Shown here in pieces: positions 18,650-27,134 of a stretch of DNA of 64,000 nucleotides. Below the pieces are notes generated by a model. The model saw only the letters and a list, made by a program, of their open reading frames with translations, made no database searches and was not told where the DNA came from. How positions within the stretch are numbered: position 1 is the first letter of the stretch; each line of letters begins with the position of its first letter. A program made the translations under genes and the position numbers. Origin of the DNA: Chloroflexota bacterium (GTDB lineage: Bacteria > Chloroflexota > Anaerolineae > Aggregatilineales > J027); the NCBI GenBank assembly GCA_016234595.1, contig JACRBG010000055.1, positions 248,001-312,000 of the forward strand. Direction: 5' to 3'.

Positions 18650-20098
18650 ATGACGACACTACCGCCGCTATTTTCCCAATACGCGCTTGACCAAGCCTAC
18701 GATGAAATGTTGTCCCCCGATTGCCGCCCCCGCCCCCACTATCAAAATCTCTTCCGCCGAATCCAAGAAATTACCCCCGAAGAATTACGTTATCGCCAAC
18801 AAGCCGCCGACATTTCATTTTTGCATCAAGGCATTACCTTCACCGTTTATGGCAAAGAGGAGGGTACAGAGCGCATTTTCCCCTATGACCTACTGCCACG
18901 CATCATCAGTGGATCAGAATGGTCAACCATTGAACACGGTCTAACCCAACGCATTACCGCCCTAAATCTATTCCTTGAAGATATTTATCACAGCGGCAAG
19001 ATTTTGGCGGATAAGGTCGTCCCACATGAACTCGTCTATAGCAGTCCCAATTATCGCCGAAAAATGCGTGGCATCCATGTCCCGAACGGCATTTATGTTT
19101 CCGTTTGTGGTACGGATTTAGTCCGCCTGCCCAACGGCCAATTTGCTGTCCTTGAAGATAATTTGCGCGTTCCGAGTGGCGTGTCCTATATGCTGGTCAA
19201 CCGCCAGATCATGAAAAAGGTTTTCCCACAGATTTTTGGCGATTACAGTATCCGGCCCATTGATTATTATGGTCGAGCACTGTTGGGCACACTGCGTTTC
19301 CTAGCCCCGCCTCACCGCCCCGATCCCACCATCGTTCTGTTAACCCCCGGGGTCTATAATTCGGCCTACTTTGAACATACATTTTTGGCCCGCCTGATGG
19401 GTATTGAATTAGTTCAAGGGTCTGATCTCGTTGTTCACGACAATATCGTCTATATGCGGACCACCGCTGGCTTACGCCGTGTTGATGTCATTTACCGCCG
19501 TATTGACGATGATTTTATTGACCCGTTGGCTTTCCGTCCCGATTCAATTTTAGGTGCTCCCGGCTTGTTTAATGCCTATCGGGCTGGCAATGTTACACTT
19601 GCCAATGCACTTGGCACAGGTGTCGCTGATGACAAAGCCATCTATGCTTATGTGCCTGCCATCATTCGCTACTATCTGGGTGAAGACGCCATCTTGCCGA
19701 ATGTCGAAACCTATTTACTAGGCGACGAAAAACAATGTGACCATGTAATTTCCAATCTCGACAAATTGGTCGTGAAAGCCGTTGGCGAATCCGGCGGCTA
19801 CGGCATGTTAATTGGCCCACATAGCACCGCCACCCAACGAGCCGAATTCAAAGATAAAATCCTCGCCAATCCGCGTAATTACATTGCCCAACCAACGCTG
19901 GCTTTGTCACGTGCCCCCTGTTTCATTGATGGGCAAATTGAGGCACGGCACATTGATTTGCGCCCCTACATTCTTTACGGCGACACCGTTACCATTGTGC
20001 CGGGGGGCCTAACACGAGTCGCCCTCCAGCAAGGCTCATTGGTGGTCAACTCATCGCAAGGTGGCGGCAGCAAAGACACATGGGTCTTATCGGATTAA
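18650..20098 (+). CDS. Circularly permuted ATP-grasp protein (DUF404/DUF407 type)
   Basis: This 482-residue protein has the architecture of the circularly permuted ATP-grasp type 2 family. Hallmark segments include [11 protein letters not shown]-like ([15 protein letters not shown]), the [14 protein letters not shown] region, [17 protein letters not shown], the glycine-rich [12 protein letters not shown] loop and the C-terminal [12 protein letters not shown]-grasp enzymes form amide or similar bonds through acyl-phosphates. Published comparative work links this family with alpha-E and transglutaminase partners in a presumed peptide-modification or peptide-synthesis system whose product is not established. 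It is the first gene of a three-gene operon, with 9 bases to the next. Confidence 0.9.
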   Translation: MTTLPPLFSQYALDQAYDEMLSPDCRPRPHYQNLFRRIQEITPEELRYRQQAADISFLHQGITFTVYGKEEGTERIFPYDLLPRIISGSEWSTIEHGLTQRITALNLFLEDIYHSGKILADKVVPHELVYSSPNYRRKMRGIHVPNGIYVSVCGTDLVRLPNGQFAVLEDNLRVPSGVSYMLVNRQIMKKVFPQIFGDYSIRPIDYYGRALLGTLRFLAPPHRPDPTIVLLTPGVYNSAYFEHTFLARLMGIELVQGSDLVVHDNIVYMRTTAGLRRVDVIYRRIDDDFIDPLAFRPDSILGAPGLFNAYRAGNVTLANALGTGVADDKAIYAYVPAIIRYYLGEDAILPNVETYLLGDEKQCDHVISNLDKLVVKAVGESGGYGMLIGPHSTATQRAEFKDKILANPRNYIAQPTLALSRAPCFIDGQIEARHIDLRPYILYGDTVTIVPGGLTRVALQQGSLVVNSSQGGGSKDTWVLSD

Positions 20099-20107
20099 GG
20101 GGGCACA

Positions 20108-21067
20108 ATGTTATCACGAGTCGCAGATAATCTTTATTGGATGAGTCGGTACCTAGAACGAGCCGAACACACTGCCCGCCTGTTAGATGTGGCGACCAAC
20201 CTGATGCTCGAGCATTCGCCAGTACTTTCTACCCGCCGCCACTGGGAGCGTCTCCTAAAGGGCCTCCATATCCCCCAGACCGATGATGAAGTCATGGATG
20301 AATATGCCATCACCAATTTATTGACTTTTCAGACTGGCCCTGTGTCGTCCATCCGCAATTGTATTGCCAATGCACGCGACAACGCCCGTCAGGTGCGCGA
20401 ACAAATCAGCAGTGAGATGTGGATGCAGCTTAATGAATTGCACCTGTGGATACAACACGCCAGTATCGAAGCAGTGTGGCGGGAACCCTATCCATTTTAT
20501 CGGGCGGTCAAAGAGGGGTCACATTTGTTTCAGGGCATCACCGACGCCACAATGAACCACGATCAAGGCTGGCAATTTATTCAACTCGGTCGCTTCATGG
20601 AACGAGCTGGTGCAACAGCAGCCCTGCTCAAAGTCCATTCCGAGGCCTTCCCTTTTACCAGCCATTATCAAATCCACGTAGATGAATATTTGGAATGGTT
20701 GAGCCTACTAAAATCATGCACAGCGTTTGAGGCCTATTGCAAAGTCTATACTACCGACTTACGCTCGAACACGATTATGGAATTTTTGTTGTTTAACGCC
20801 GAATTCCCACGTTCGGTGCGTTTCTGTGCCGAGCAAATTCTTGTCGCGCTGGATGCCATTGCCCAAGACACTTCTACCCACCGGAAAAACCGCGTAGAAC
20901 GTATCGCAGGCAGATTACGGGCGGCTTTGAGTTTTGACCAAGTGGATGAAATTTTGACCGAGGGATTAAATCGGTACTTAGAAAATATTGAATATCAGTG
21001 TGGACAAATCCATAATATCACTTACGAAACCTTCATCAATTATACGGTTGACGCGGCCCTGAGTTAA
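20108..21067 (+). CDS. Alpha-E domain protein (DUF403)
   Basis: This all-helical protein of 319 residues is easily recognised by its N-terminus (MLSRVADNLYWMSRYLERAEHTARLL, given here by position 1-26). Conserved elements are the REQISSEMW stretch near residue 100 and the RFMERA motif near 165. The family is consistently encoded beside permuted ATP-grasp and transglutaminase-like proteins. Its biochemical role is unknown; a carrier or scaffold for the ligase is a common inference. It is the middle gene of the trio and starts 9 bases after the ATP-grasp stop. Confidence 0.92.
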   Translation: MLSRVADNLYWMSRYLERAEHTARLLDVATNLMLEHSPVLSTRRHWERLLKGLHIPQTDDEVMDEYAITNLLTFQTGPVSSIRNCIANARDNARQVREQISSEMWMQLNELHLWIQHASIEAVWREPYPFYRAVKEGSHLFQGITDATMNHDQGWQFIQLGRFMERAGATAALLKVHSEAFPFTSHYQIHVDEYLEWLSLLKSCTAFEAYCKVYTTDLRSNTIMEFLLFNAEFPRSVRFCAEQILVALDAIAQDTSTHRKNRVERIAGRLRAALSFDQVDEILTEGLNRYLENIEYQCGQIHNITYETFINYTVDAALS

Positions 21068-21079
21068 ATAGGCGAGGTT

Positions 21080-22021
21080 ATGTATTACTCCATACGGCAC
21101 ACGACTCAATTCGACTATTCGGCTTCTATCACCGAAAGCGTGATGGAACTTTATATGCAACCACGCAGTGAAAACTTGCAGCACTGTCTGAACTTTTCAC
21201 TCACGGTTGACCCACCCGCCAAAGTTACGTCTTACCGTGACTATATGGGCAATATCCTGCATCATTTCGACATCCCACAGCAACACAACCGACTGATGAT
21301 TTTGGCTGAAGCCTTTGTCGAGCTAACTCCTTCAGATGCGATTGACCATTTGCGGGCGGGGGGATCATGGGAAGCACTGGATGAAATCGCGCATACCAGC
21401 GAATTTTATGACTACCTGCTCCCCGGTGAATTTACCCACCCCACTCCATTGCTAGAGGCATTACGGCAGGAACTAAAGATTGTTCGACATGAAAACCCGT
21501 TTAGCACGCTATGGAATCTGACCAATGTCGTTTATAACGCCTTTGACTATGTGCCCGACAGCACCAGCGTAGATTCACCCATTGATCATTCATTGGAAAC
21601 ACGCCAAGGGGTCTGTCAAGATTTTGCGCATGTCATGTTGGCATTGGGGCGAGGGCTGGGCATTCCCTGTCGCTATGTCAGTGGTTATCTCTACTATCAA
21701 CGTTCGGCTCATGATCGTTCGGCAGAAGATGCCAGCCATGCTTGGGTCGAGGCCTATCTACCAGATGCAGGTTGGGTCGGCTTTGACCCCACTAACCAAC
21801 TCATTTGTAACGAGCGCCATATCCGAGTTGCGGTGGGACGAGATTATGGGGATGTCCCGCCGACTCGTGGGGTTTTTAAAGGCAAGGCCACCAGCGACCT
21901 TACCGTCAAAGTCGAAGTCACCTCGGCTGAAAGACCACCTGAAGATTTGGAACTCTTTGCGGCTCCACGCTGGCCGGCTATGATGGCGGGTCTAATTCAA
22001 CAGCGTCAGCAGCAACAATAA
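21080..22021 (+). CDS. Transglutaminase-like cysteine peptidase or amidase
   Basis: This 313-residue protein has an N-terminal beta-rich domain (about 1-80, starting MYYSIRHTTQFDYS) followed by a transglutaminase core. The catalytic triad is visible: Cys179 in RQGVCQDFAH, His220 in ASHAWVEAYL and Asp236 in GFDPTN. Members cleave or transfer amide bonds. Lying third in the operon, it probably processes the product of the ATP-grasp/alpha-E pair. No signal peptide is seen, so all three are cytoplasmic. Confidence 0.92.
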   Translation: MYYSIRHTTQFDYSASITESVMELYMQPRSENLQHCLNFSLTVDPPAKVTSYRDYMGNILHHFDIPQQHNRLMILAEAFVELTPSDAIDHLRAGGSWEALDEIAHTSEFYDYLLPGEFTHPTPLLEALRQELKIVRHENPFSTLWNLTNVVYNAFDYVPDSTSVDSPIDHSLETRQGVCQDFAHVMLALGRGLGIPCRYVSGYLYYQRSAHDRSAEDASHAWVEAYLPDAGWVGFDPTNQLICNERHIRVAVGRDYGDVPPTRGVFKGKATSDLTVKVEVTSAERPPEDLELFAAPRWPAMMAGLIQQRQQQQ

Positions 22022-22026
22022 ACAAT

Positions 22027-22043
22027 GGGGCATTTTTTGCCCC
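22027..22043. terminator. Convergent-gene terminator
   Basis: GGGGCA (22027-22032) pairs with TGCCCC (22038-22043) around a five-base T loop. T-rich sequence follows 12 bases later on the plus strand. It separates the transglutaminase gene from the convergent LCP gene. Confidence 0.5.
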
Positions 22044-22062
22044 TTGCTTGACATTTTTTTAC

Positions 22063-23013
22063 CTAGCGCAGATGCTCGTCAATCCATGCATCCAGCTTAT
22101 CCATATTAGGGCGCAAGTTCCCGTCAATCACTGTCATATAGTCAGTGTTAATCACCAACTGCTGCAAACTGTCACCCCGTCCATACAACACCAAAGCTGG
22201 GGCCAGCCGAAACGCTTCCTCAGCCGTCAAATCGGTCTCGTAATTTTTATCAATGACCTGCCAAGCCTCCGACCAGTGCAGTGGATTCGCTAGTTTTTTC
22301 ATGAGGGCTTCAATCACCTGCTGCTGACGCGCGGCCCGTCCATAATCATCGTCTTGATGTCGTGTGCGAGCATATTGCAAAGCGCGTTCGCCGTCCATCG
22401 TTTGTTTACCCGGTTCAAAAGTAATATCAATGGTTCCGCCATCATGGGTAGGATATTGATGGTCAACAATGCGTTTGGGCACATCAATTTCGATGCCCCC
22501 GACCGCGTCTACCAGTTCAACAAAGCCCTCAAAGCTAATCCGCACTGTATGGTCGAGTTTGATGTCAAAGGTATCTTCCATCGTGACAACCATTTCATCT
22601 TCCCCTGTCCCCGGTTCAAACACTTCTGCGTTCCGTACCACCGTATTCGCCATAATCAGGCCATAAGTGGGTGACTCGACATACATCCCGCGCGGTACAG
22701 ACAACATACTGACCTGGTTACCATCAGGGTCAATGCTCATGATGATGATGCTATCCGTTCGGGCAATTCGTTCTTCCTTAGTCCCTGGTCGGGCATCTCC
22801 ACCTAAAATCAATATATTGGTTTGTTCAGGGGGATTGGCAAAATAAAATCCAAAACTCCCTACACAGCACAGGCAACTGACAGCTACTATCAAGACAATC
22901 ACCCCTGCTCCACATGTTAAACATGTCCGTAATGGTGAAGCCGTTCGACGGGGAGGGCGTAAGGCCATTGAGTGGCGAACGGGGGTAGGTGGCGGTGACG
23001 CGGGGATATTCAT
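22063..23013 (-). CDS. LytR-CpsA-Psr (LCP) family protein
   Basis: LCP enzymes transfer undecaprenyl-linked polymers onto the cell wall at the outer membrane face. The protein has 316 residues with a Pro/Arg-rich cytoplasmic start and one membrane anchor (about 36-60). The LCP core shows LILGGDARPG, ARTDSIIIMSID, VPRGMYV and the C-terminal GERALQYARTRHQDDDYGR, whose Arg and Asp residues bind pyrophosphate and metal. It indicates a wall decorated with glycopolymers. It is monocistronic and convergent to the transglutaminase operon. Confidence 0.92.
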   Translation of the reverse strand: MNIPASPPPTPVRHSMALRPPRRTASPLRTCLTCGAGVIVLIVAVSCLCCVGSFGFYFANPPEQTNILILGGDARPGTKEERIARTDSIIIMSIDPDGNQVSMLSVPRGMYVESPTYGLIMANTVVRNAEVFEPGTGEDEMVVTMEDTFDIKLDHTVRISFEGFVELVDAVGGIEIDVPKRIVDHQYPTHDGGTIDITFEPGKQTMDGERALQYARTRHQDDDYGRAARQQQVIEALMKKLANPLHWSEAWQVIDKNYETDLTAEEAFRLAPALVLYGRGDSLQQLVINTDYMTVIDGNLRPNMDKLDAWIDEHLR

Positions 23014-23124
23014 AGATGGGTTAACCTCGTGTGTTTGGATACCGAAGGTAATGATACGACAAAAAATGCCGAGTTCAATCGGCTATCCATAGATTTTTGG
23101 ACTACTTGACTGACGTTTAGCGGG

Positions 23125-23327
23125 TTATTCTAGCAAAATAGCGGGGTGCTGCATGGTGGACGCAGGTGGAATCTCTAATAGATGACACACCGTTGGTGCG
23201 ATTGAGAAACCGTCCGCCCTGTATTACCCTGTCTTTTTCCCTCGACCAAACTTTCCAGATAGCCCATTTCTTCAGCAGCGATGTCGTTGCGTAACGCATC
23301 ACAGACCACCAAAATGACCTCGCTCAT
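23125..23327 (-). pseudogene. Internally deleted alkaline-phosphatase-superfamily gene
   Basis: The minus strand reads MSEVILVVCDALRNDI and continues to about residue 32. This resembles the N-terminus of type I phosphodiesterase / nucleotide pyrophosphatase or sulfatase proteins, with the metal-binding Asp in VCDALR. The frame soon runs into unrelated sequence and stops at 23175. In another frame, ADGFSIAPTVCHLLEIPP continues to a stop at 23125, resembling the C-terminus of the same superfamily. The middle, normally more than 200 residues, is missing. A GAGGAT ribosome site remains, and it starts 22 bases after the ABC permease stop. The simplest reading is a decayed third gene of that operon. 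Confidence 0.6.
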
Positions 23328-23348
23328 GAGCGATTATCCTCAATGAAA

Positions 23349-24161
23349 TCAGGTGAGAATGCGTTGGTACAGGCGGCTGGCAATCAAATTGAACACCACG
23401 GTTATGACCGCCAAAAACAGTATATCCCATCCCACTCCAAATTGGCTCTGACCGCCCTCAACCATCATAGCGCGTAACGCATCTACCGTGTACGTCAAGG
23501 GATTGATATGCGACAGCACTTTTAACCACTCCGGCATAATGCTAATGGGGTAGATGGCATTGCTGGCAAAAAACAGCGGCATGATAATCACCTGATTAAT
23601 CCCGACCAGTCGTTCCCCTCGTTTGACGATACAGGCAATAATCAGTGAAAACGTGGCAAATAGGGCCGAGCTCAATACAATAGTCAACAGCGCCCCCAAG
23701 AGTGATAGTGGGTTGTGGCTGATATGCACCCCGACCAGTACCCCCAGTAGGCCAATGGCAAGGGCCTGTGGAACGGCCCGTACCCCTGCTGAAAGCGCCT
23801 TACCTGCTACAAGGGCTGAACGCGGAACAGGGCTTGCCAAAAATTTATGCAACACTCCCAAATCGCGCTCCCAAATAGTGGAAATGCCATAAAATATGGC
23901 AGTAAACAGCATCCCCTGTGCCAGAATACCGGGGGTCATATAATCCAAATAACTCAGTTCACCAGTAGGGATCACCCGTGCTCGATTCAACACCTGCCCA
24001 AACACCAATAACCAAAAAACTGGGCCAGCCGAACGCATAATGAGTTCAATGGGGTCGCGCCGCACTTTCCGCGCTTCCATCTCCGCCACCACCAACGCCT
24101 TATAGATAAAATTAGAAACCGCTTTCATCCAACTTGCTAAGCCGGATGATTCCAAGCCCAT
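23349..24161 (-). CDS. ABC-2 exporter permease, DrrB-like
   Basis: This membrane subunit of a daunorubicin-resistance-type exporter is about 270 residues with six hydrophobic segments. EARKVRRDPIELIMRSAGPVF-type sequence precedes the first helix and SPVPRSALVAGKALSAGVR lies between helices 2 and 3, as in DrrB and NodJ-like permeases. I prefer the ATG at 24161, one base after the ATPase stop. A longer start at 24224 would overlap the ATPase by 62 bases with sequence that only mirrors the other frame. The substrate is not readable. Confidence 0.88.
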   Translation of the reverse strand: MGLESSGLASWMKAVSNFIYKALVVAEMEARKVRRDPIELIMRSAGPVFWLLVFGQVLNRARVIPTGELSYLDYMTPGILAQGMLFTAIFYGISTIWERDLGVLHKFLASPVPRSALVAGKALSAGVRAVPQALAIGLLGVLVGVHISHNPLSLLGALLTIVLSSALFATFSLIIACIVKRGERLVGINQVIIMPLFFASNAIYPISIMPEWLKVLSHINPLTYTVDALRAMMVEGGQSQFGVGWDILFLAVITVVFNLIASRLYQRILT

Positions 24162-24162
24162 G

Positions 24163-24981
24163 TCAACCAAGACGGCGGGCGGTGCGTCGTGTTCTTGCGA
24201 TGTCACGGTAGCTACTGCTCCCATTCTCTACAAATTTATCACCCGTATAGTAGGCAAACACATCATCCAAATTGACGTGTTCGCTCTTTTCGGCGCCTTC
24301 CACCGAAGATTTCAAGGTAGTTGGGGTATCACAAGCCATTACCCGACCCTGATGCATAATCGCAATTCGATTGCATAATATATCCGCTTCCTCCATGTAG
24401 TGGGTTGTCAACAAAATGGTCATGCCGAATTCGCTGCGTAACTGCTCAATGTGCCCCCAAACAGCCTTGCGTGCTACAGGGTCAAGTCCCACCGTTGGTT
24501 CATCTAGAAACAATACTTTGGGGCGATGCAACATGGATTGGGCAATTTCCAGCCGTCGAATCATCCCACCAGAATAATTTCGCACGATTCGGTGGGCAGC
24601 CTCACCCAGTCCCATAAATTCGAGGGCCTCGGTCAAACGTTGTTTCAATTCGCGGCGGGGCACATCATAGAGCTTGGCAAAAATCAGCAGATTTTCATAA
24701 CCCGTCATATTGCCATCCGCCGACAAAACCTGTGGGACGTACCCTACAATACGCCGTACCATAGCGGGTTGGCGTTTAATATCATAACCAGCGATAGTCG
24801 CCGTACCGGCAGAGGGCGTCAACAAGGTAGTCAACATTTTGATGGTGGTGCTTTTGCCAGCGCCATTTGGCCCCAGCAAACCAAAAACCTCGCCCGTCTC
24901 CACCCCAATATTTAAATCGTCTACTGCCCAAGAATCGCCAAATTTGCGACATAGGTGGTCAGTTGCCAAAATAGTCGTCAA
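24163..24981 (-). CDS. ABC exporter ATP-binding protein, DrrA-like
   Basis: The ATPase has 272 residues. A TTG start is supported by GAGGAGG 7 bases upstream. Walker A (GPNGAGKST) is near residue 40, the signature YSGGMIRRLE near 140 and Walker B VLFLDEPTVGLDP near 160. An H-loop TTHYMEEAD follows. The C-terminal tail ends RDIARTRRTARRLG, a basic ending common in DrrA-like proteins. It pairs with the permease immediately downstream and is transcribed divergently from the XRE/MmyB-like regulator, which is a plausible controller. Confidence 0.92.
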   Translation of the reverse strand: MTTILATDHLCRKFGDSWAVDDLNIGVETGEVFGLLGPNGAGKSTTIKMLTTLLTPSAGTATIAGYDIKRQPAMVRRIVGYVPQVLSADGNMTGYENLLIFAKLYDVPRRELKQRLTEALEFMGLGEAAHRIVRNYSGGMIRRLEIAQSMLHRPKVLFLDEPTVGLDPVARKAVWGHIEQLRSEFGMTILLTTHYMEEADILCNRIAIMHQGRVMACDTPTTLKSSVEGAEKSEHVNLDDVFAYYTGDKFVENGSSSYRDIARTRRTARRLG

Positions 24982-25062
24982 TGCTTGACCTCCTCATCAT
25001 TTTGTATTTTCCATTTCTCTGTTATCTCTATCGTAATGACGGATACCCCCTGCGCCTATAGC

Positions 25063-25105
25063 GTGACAGACTGCTTTAGGGTAATGTAGTGACCGATTTT
25101 GGTCA
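25063..25105 (+). promoter_or_regulatory. Palindromic operator and weak promoter ahead of the XRE/MmyB-like gene
   Basis: TGACC (25090-25094) and GGTCA (25101-25105) form a perfect 5-bp palindrome separated by six bases, ending 20 bases before the regulator start codon. A GTGACA at 25063 and TGTAGT at 25085 with a 16-base spacer could be a weak promoter overlapped by the palindrome. This fits autoregulation and control of the divergent exporter. Confidence 0.5.
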
Positions 25106-25125
25106 TCTTCCAAAGAAAGCGGCCT

Positions 25126-26019
25126 ATGATGGGGAACCGTGAATTTGGCATTTTCATCAGTGCCTTACGCCGTCAGCACACATTTTTTGATGAGCAAGGT
25201 GTTCTACGTCAATGGACACAAGCTGAGCTTGCTCGTCGTGCCAATCTTTCAACGCGCCAAGTCTCCAAAGTTGAACAGGGGGCAGTGGTTGATTTACGGA
25301 GTATGCTCGACCCACTAGCCCACGCTTTTCAATTGAACGAGTCGGAAAAGGCCGAACTGTATACCATTGCTGGTTTCGTTTACTCCAACACCCCCAAACC
25401 ACCTACCCACACTCGGGCTGCCCTTGAGCTATTCTTGCGCCAATTTCCCTACCCCATGACGGCTCGAACTATCTTAAGCGACTTTGTGGCTTTCAACACC
25501 TACTATCAAACGCTTTTTGGGTATACCACTGACAAAATTCGTCATTTAAACGAGGGAGAACTGGGGCCAAATTTATTGCGTTTCATGTTCGACCCTGAAT
25601 TTGATTATCTAACCTACATCGGAGGAGAGTCGAAATGGCGCAAAGATGTGCGGCTATCTCTCCAATTCTTCCGTGCGCGAACGTTTCGCTACATCGCCAC
25701 GACTCGTTATCGCCAAATCATTGAGCAAATGAAACATTTCACCGCCTTTGACCGCCTATGGGATTTATCATCCAATGACCCACATGTCGAATTGGGTGAT
25801 CCCGATGGCACCCCAACACGCCCCTTCGCATCGGTTCACCACCCTGAATTTGGCCTGCTAGAATTTATGCCCTTGCGTGTCCCACCCCGTCACTTTGGGC
25901 CATTACTAGAATTGATTGTGCTTGTCCCCATTACTGCCAGAGAAGATAATTATCAACGGTTGCGAGCCAGTATCCAACAAAATAAACTCTATTTTTTTGA
26001 TGAGCGTCCTGTGGAATAA
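25126..26019 (+). CDS. XRE-family regulator with MmyB-like ligand-binding domain
   Basis: The protein is 297 residues from the ATG at 25126, which has an AAAGAAAG ribosome site; an upstream TTG is in frame but would place the operator inside the gene. A helix-turn-helix of the XRE/Cro type occupies about residues 10-75 (WTQAELARRANLSTRQVSKVEQG). The remainder matches the MmyB-like PAS-type domain, with the characteristic ending FHHPEFG-like (VHHPEFGLLEF) and LVLVPIT region. Such regulators are thought to bind small ligands such as fatty acids and often control a divergent neighbour, here the DrrAB-like exporter. Confidence 0.88.
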   Translation: MMGNREFGIFISALRRQHTFFDEQGVLRQWTQAELARRANLSTRQVSKVEQGAVVDLRSMLDPLAHAFQLNESEKAELYTIAGFVYSNTPKPPTHTRAALELFLRQFPYPMTARTILSDFVAFNTYYQTLFGYTTDKIRHLNEGELGPNLLRFMFDPEFDYLTYIGGESKWRKDVRLSLQFFRARTFRYIATTRYRQIIEQMKHFTAFDRLWDLSSNDPHVELGDPDGTPTRPFASVHHPEFGLLEFMPLRVPPRHFGPLLELIVLVPITAREDNYQRLRASIQQNKLYFFDERPVE

Positions 26020-26078
26020 TACCTAGACTGCTAGCTACTCACCTGCACGCAACATTCTCAGATTCATAGGAGCACCCG

Positions 26079-26543
26079 TTGATTAAAGTCCTATTTGTGT
26101 GTTATGCCAATATCTGCCGTTCAACGATGGCTGAAGGCCTCTTCCAACATATGCTGGAGCAAAACGGCCTCACCGATAAAATTGAAGCCGATTCCGCTGG
26201 GACACATTCCAGTGGGGGTAAAACCGCCCATCCCAATACCCTAGCCATTCTCAATGAGCATGGCATTCTCTATAACGGAATTTCACGCCGCCTGACTGTT
26301 GAGGATTTTTCTCAATTTGACTATATCTTGGCAATGGACAACGAAAATATGGAAACCATCAAGCTAATCCAACCGCAAGGCACACAAGCCAAAGTCTCGC
26401 TGCTGTTGGATTACGCCCCACATCTACCCTACCGCGAAGTAGCTGATCCCTATGTTCATGGTCGTTACAATGAAACCTATGAGACACTACAAACGGGCTT
26501 ACAGGCCTTTTTGAAAACCCTGCGCGAAAGGCACCAATTATGA
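26079..26543 (+). CDS. Low-molecular-weight protein-tyrosine phosphatase
   Basis: This 154-residue cytoplasmic enzyme removes phosphate from tyrosine, or possibly arginine, residues. The N-terminal CX5R loop is Cys8 to Arg14 (VCYANICRSTMAEG), with nucleophile Cys8, and the general-acid Asp is at 123 (VADPYVHG). The start is TTG, supported by ATAGGAGCAC upstream. It overlaps the downstream M50-like membrane gene by 4 bases (ATGA), so the two are translationally coupled. Its substrate is unknown. Confidence 0.92.
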   Translation: MIKVLFVCYANICRSTMAEGLFQHMLEQNGLTDKIEADSAGTHSSGGKTAHPNTLAILNEHGILYNGISRRLTVEDFSQFDYILAMDNENMETIKLIQPQGTQAKVSLLLDYAPHLPYREVADPYVHGRYNETYETLQTGLQAFLKTLRERHQL

Positions 26544-27097
26544 ATGCCGCCGAACGTGAATTCCAGCTTTTTATAGTCAATCAACAAAAAATCAGTGCGG
26601 CTCCTTCCGCCATTATCGGGTCAATCGTTTTATGGATACTCCTGACCGTTGTCGCTCTGGCTCTCACTAATTTATCACCGATTGCAGCCATTCTTGCTGG
26701 TTTTATGGCGATGCTGCTCCATTGGGTTTTTGAAATCACCCATCAATTAGGTCATGCTCGTGCCGCCCAACAAACTGGGCATCCTATGCTGGGTGTGCGC
26801 CTGTATTTTCTATTGGGAGCATCGCTCTATCCTGCTGACGAAGGTGACTTACCAGCCAGTGTGCATATCCGACGGGCACTGGGTGGGCCAATTATCAGCA
26901 CGCTGGTTTTAGCCATTGCCACAGTATTTCTTCTATTGAGTTGGTCATCAGTCGGGGATTTTTTGCGGATGCTGGCTTTGTTTGCGTTCTTAGATAACCT
27001 GCTGATTTTCACTATTGGGGCGGTGATTCCCTTCCCATTCCCCAATCTCCTTGAAAATGATGGGATTACCCTAAGGCGTTGGTGGGGTAAAAAATAA
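26540..27097 (+). CDS. M50-like membrane protein with altered active site (probable pseudo-protease)
   Basis: This 185-residue protein has four or more hydrophobic segments. Residues 68-72 read HQLGH where M50/site-2 proteases have HExGH, so the catalytic Glu is replaced by Gln69. The second family signature is present as ALGGPIIST (about 113-121). The third is present as PNLLENDG near the C-terminus, where the Asp is the usual third zinc ligand. I infer an S2P-like fold that can still hold zinc but is probably not proteolytic. It is coupled to the upstream phosphatase gene. Confidence 0.6.
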   Translation: MNAAEREFQLFIVNQQKISAAPSAIIGSIVLWILLTVVALALTNLSPIAAILAGFMAMLLHWVFEITHQLGHARAAQQTGHPMLGVRLYFLLGASLYPADEGDLPASVHIRRALGGPIISTLVLAIATVFLLLSWSSVGDFLRMLALFAFLDNLLIFTIGAVIPFPFPNLLENDGITLRRWWGKK

Positions 27098-27105
27098 AGG
27101 CGGAG

Positions 27106-27116
27106 AAATCACCCCG
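27106..27116. terminator. Possible terminator between convergent genes
   Basis: GGCGG just after 27100 can pair with CCGCC near 27115 across a 10-base loop, between two convergent genes. The T-tail is poor in both directions. Confidence 0.3.
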
Positions 27117-27134
27117 CCCTCATCAATCACCTTA

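Noticed and set aside
23117-23302. 61-codon minus-strand frame beside the ABC permease
   Set aside because: It is the wrong frame of the phosphatase pseudogene; the other two frames carry the recognisable fragments.
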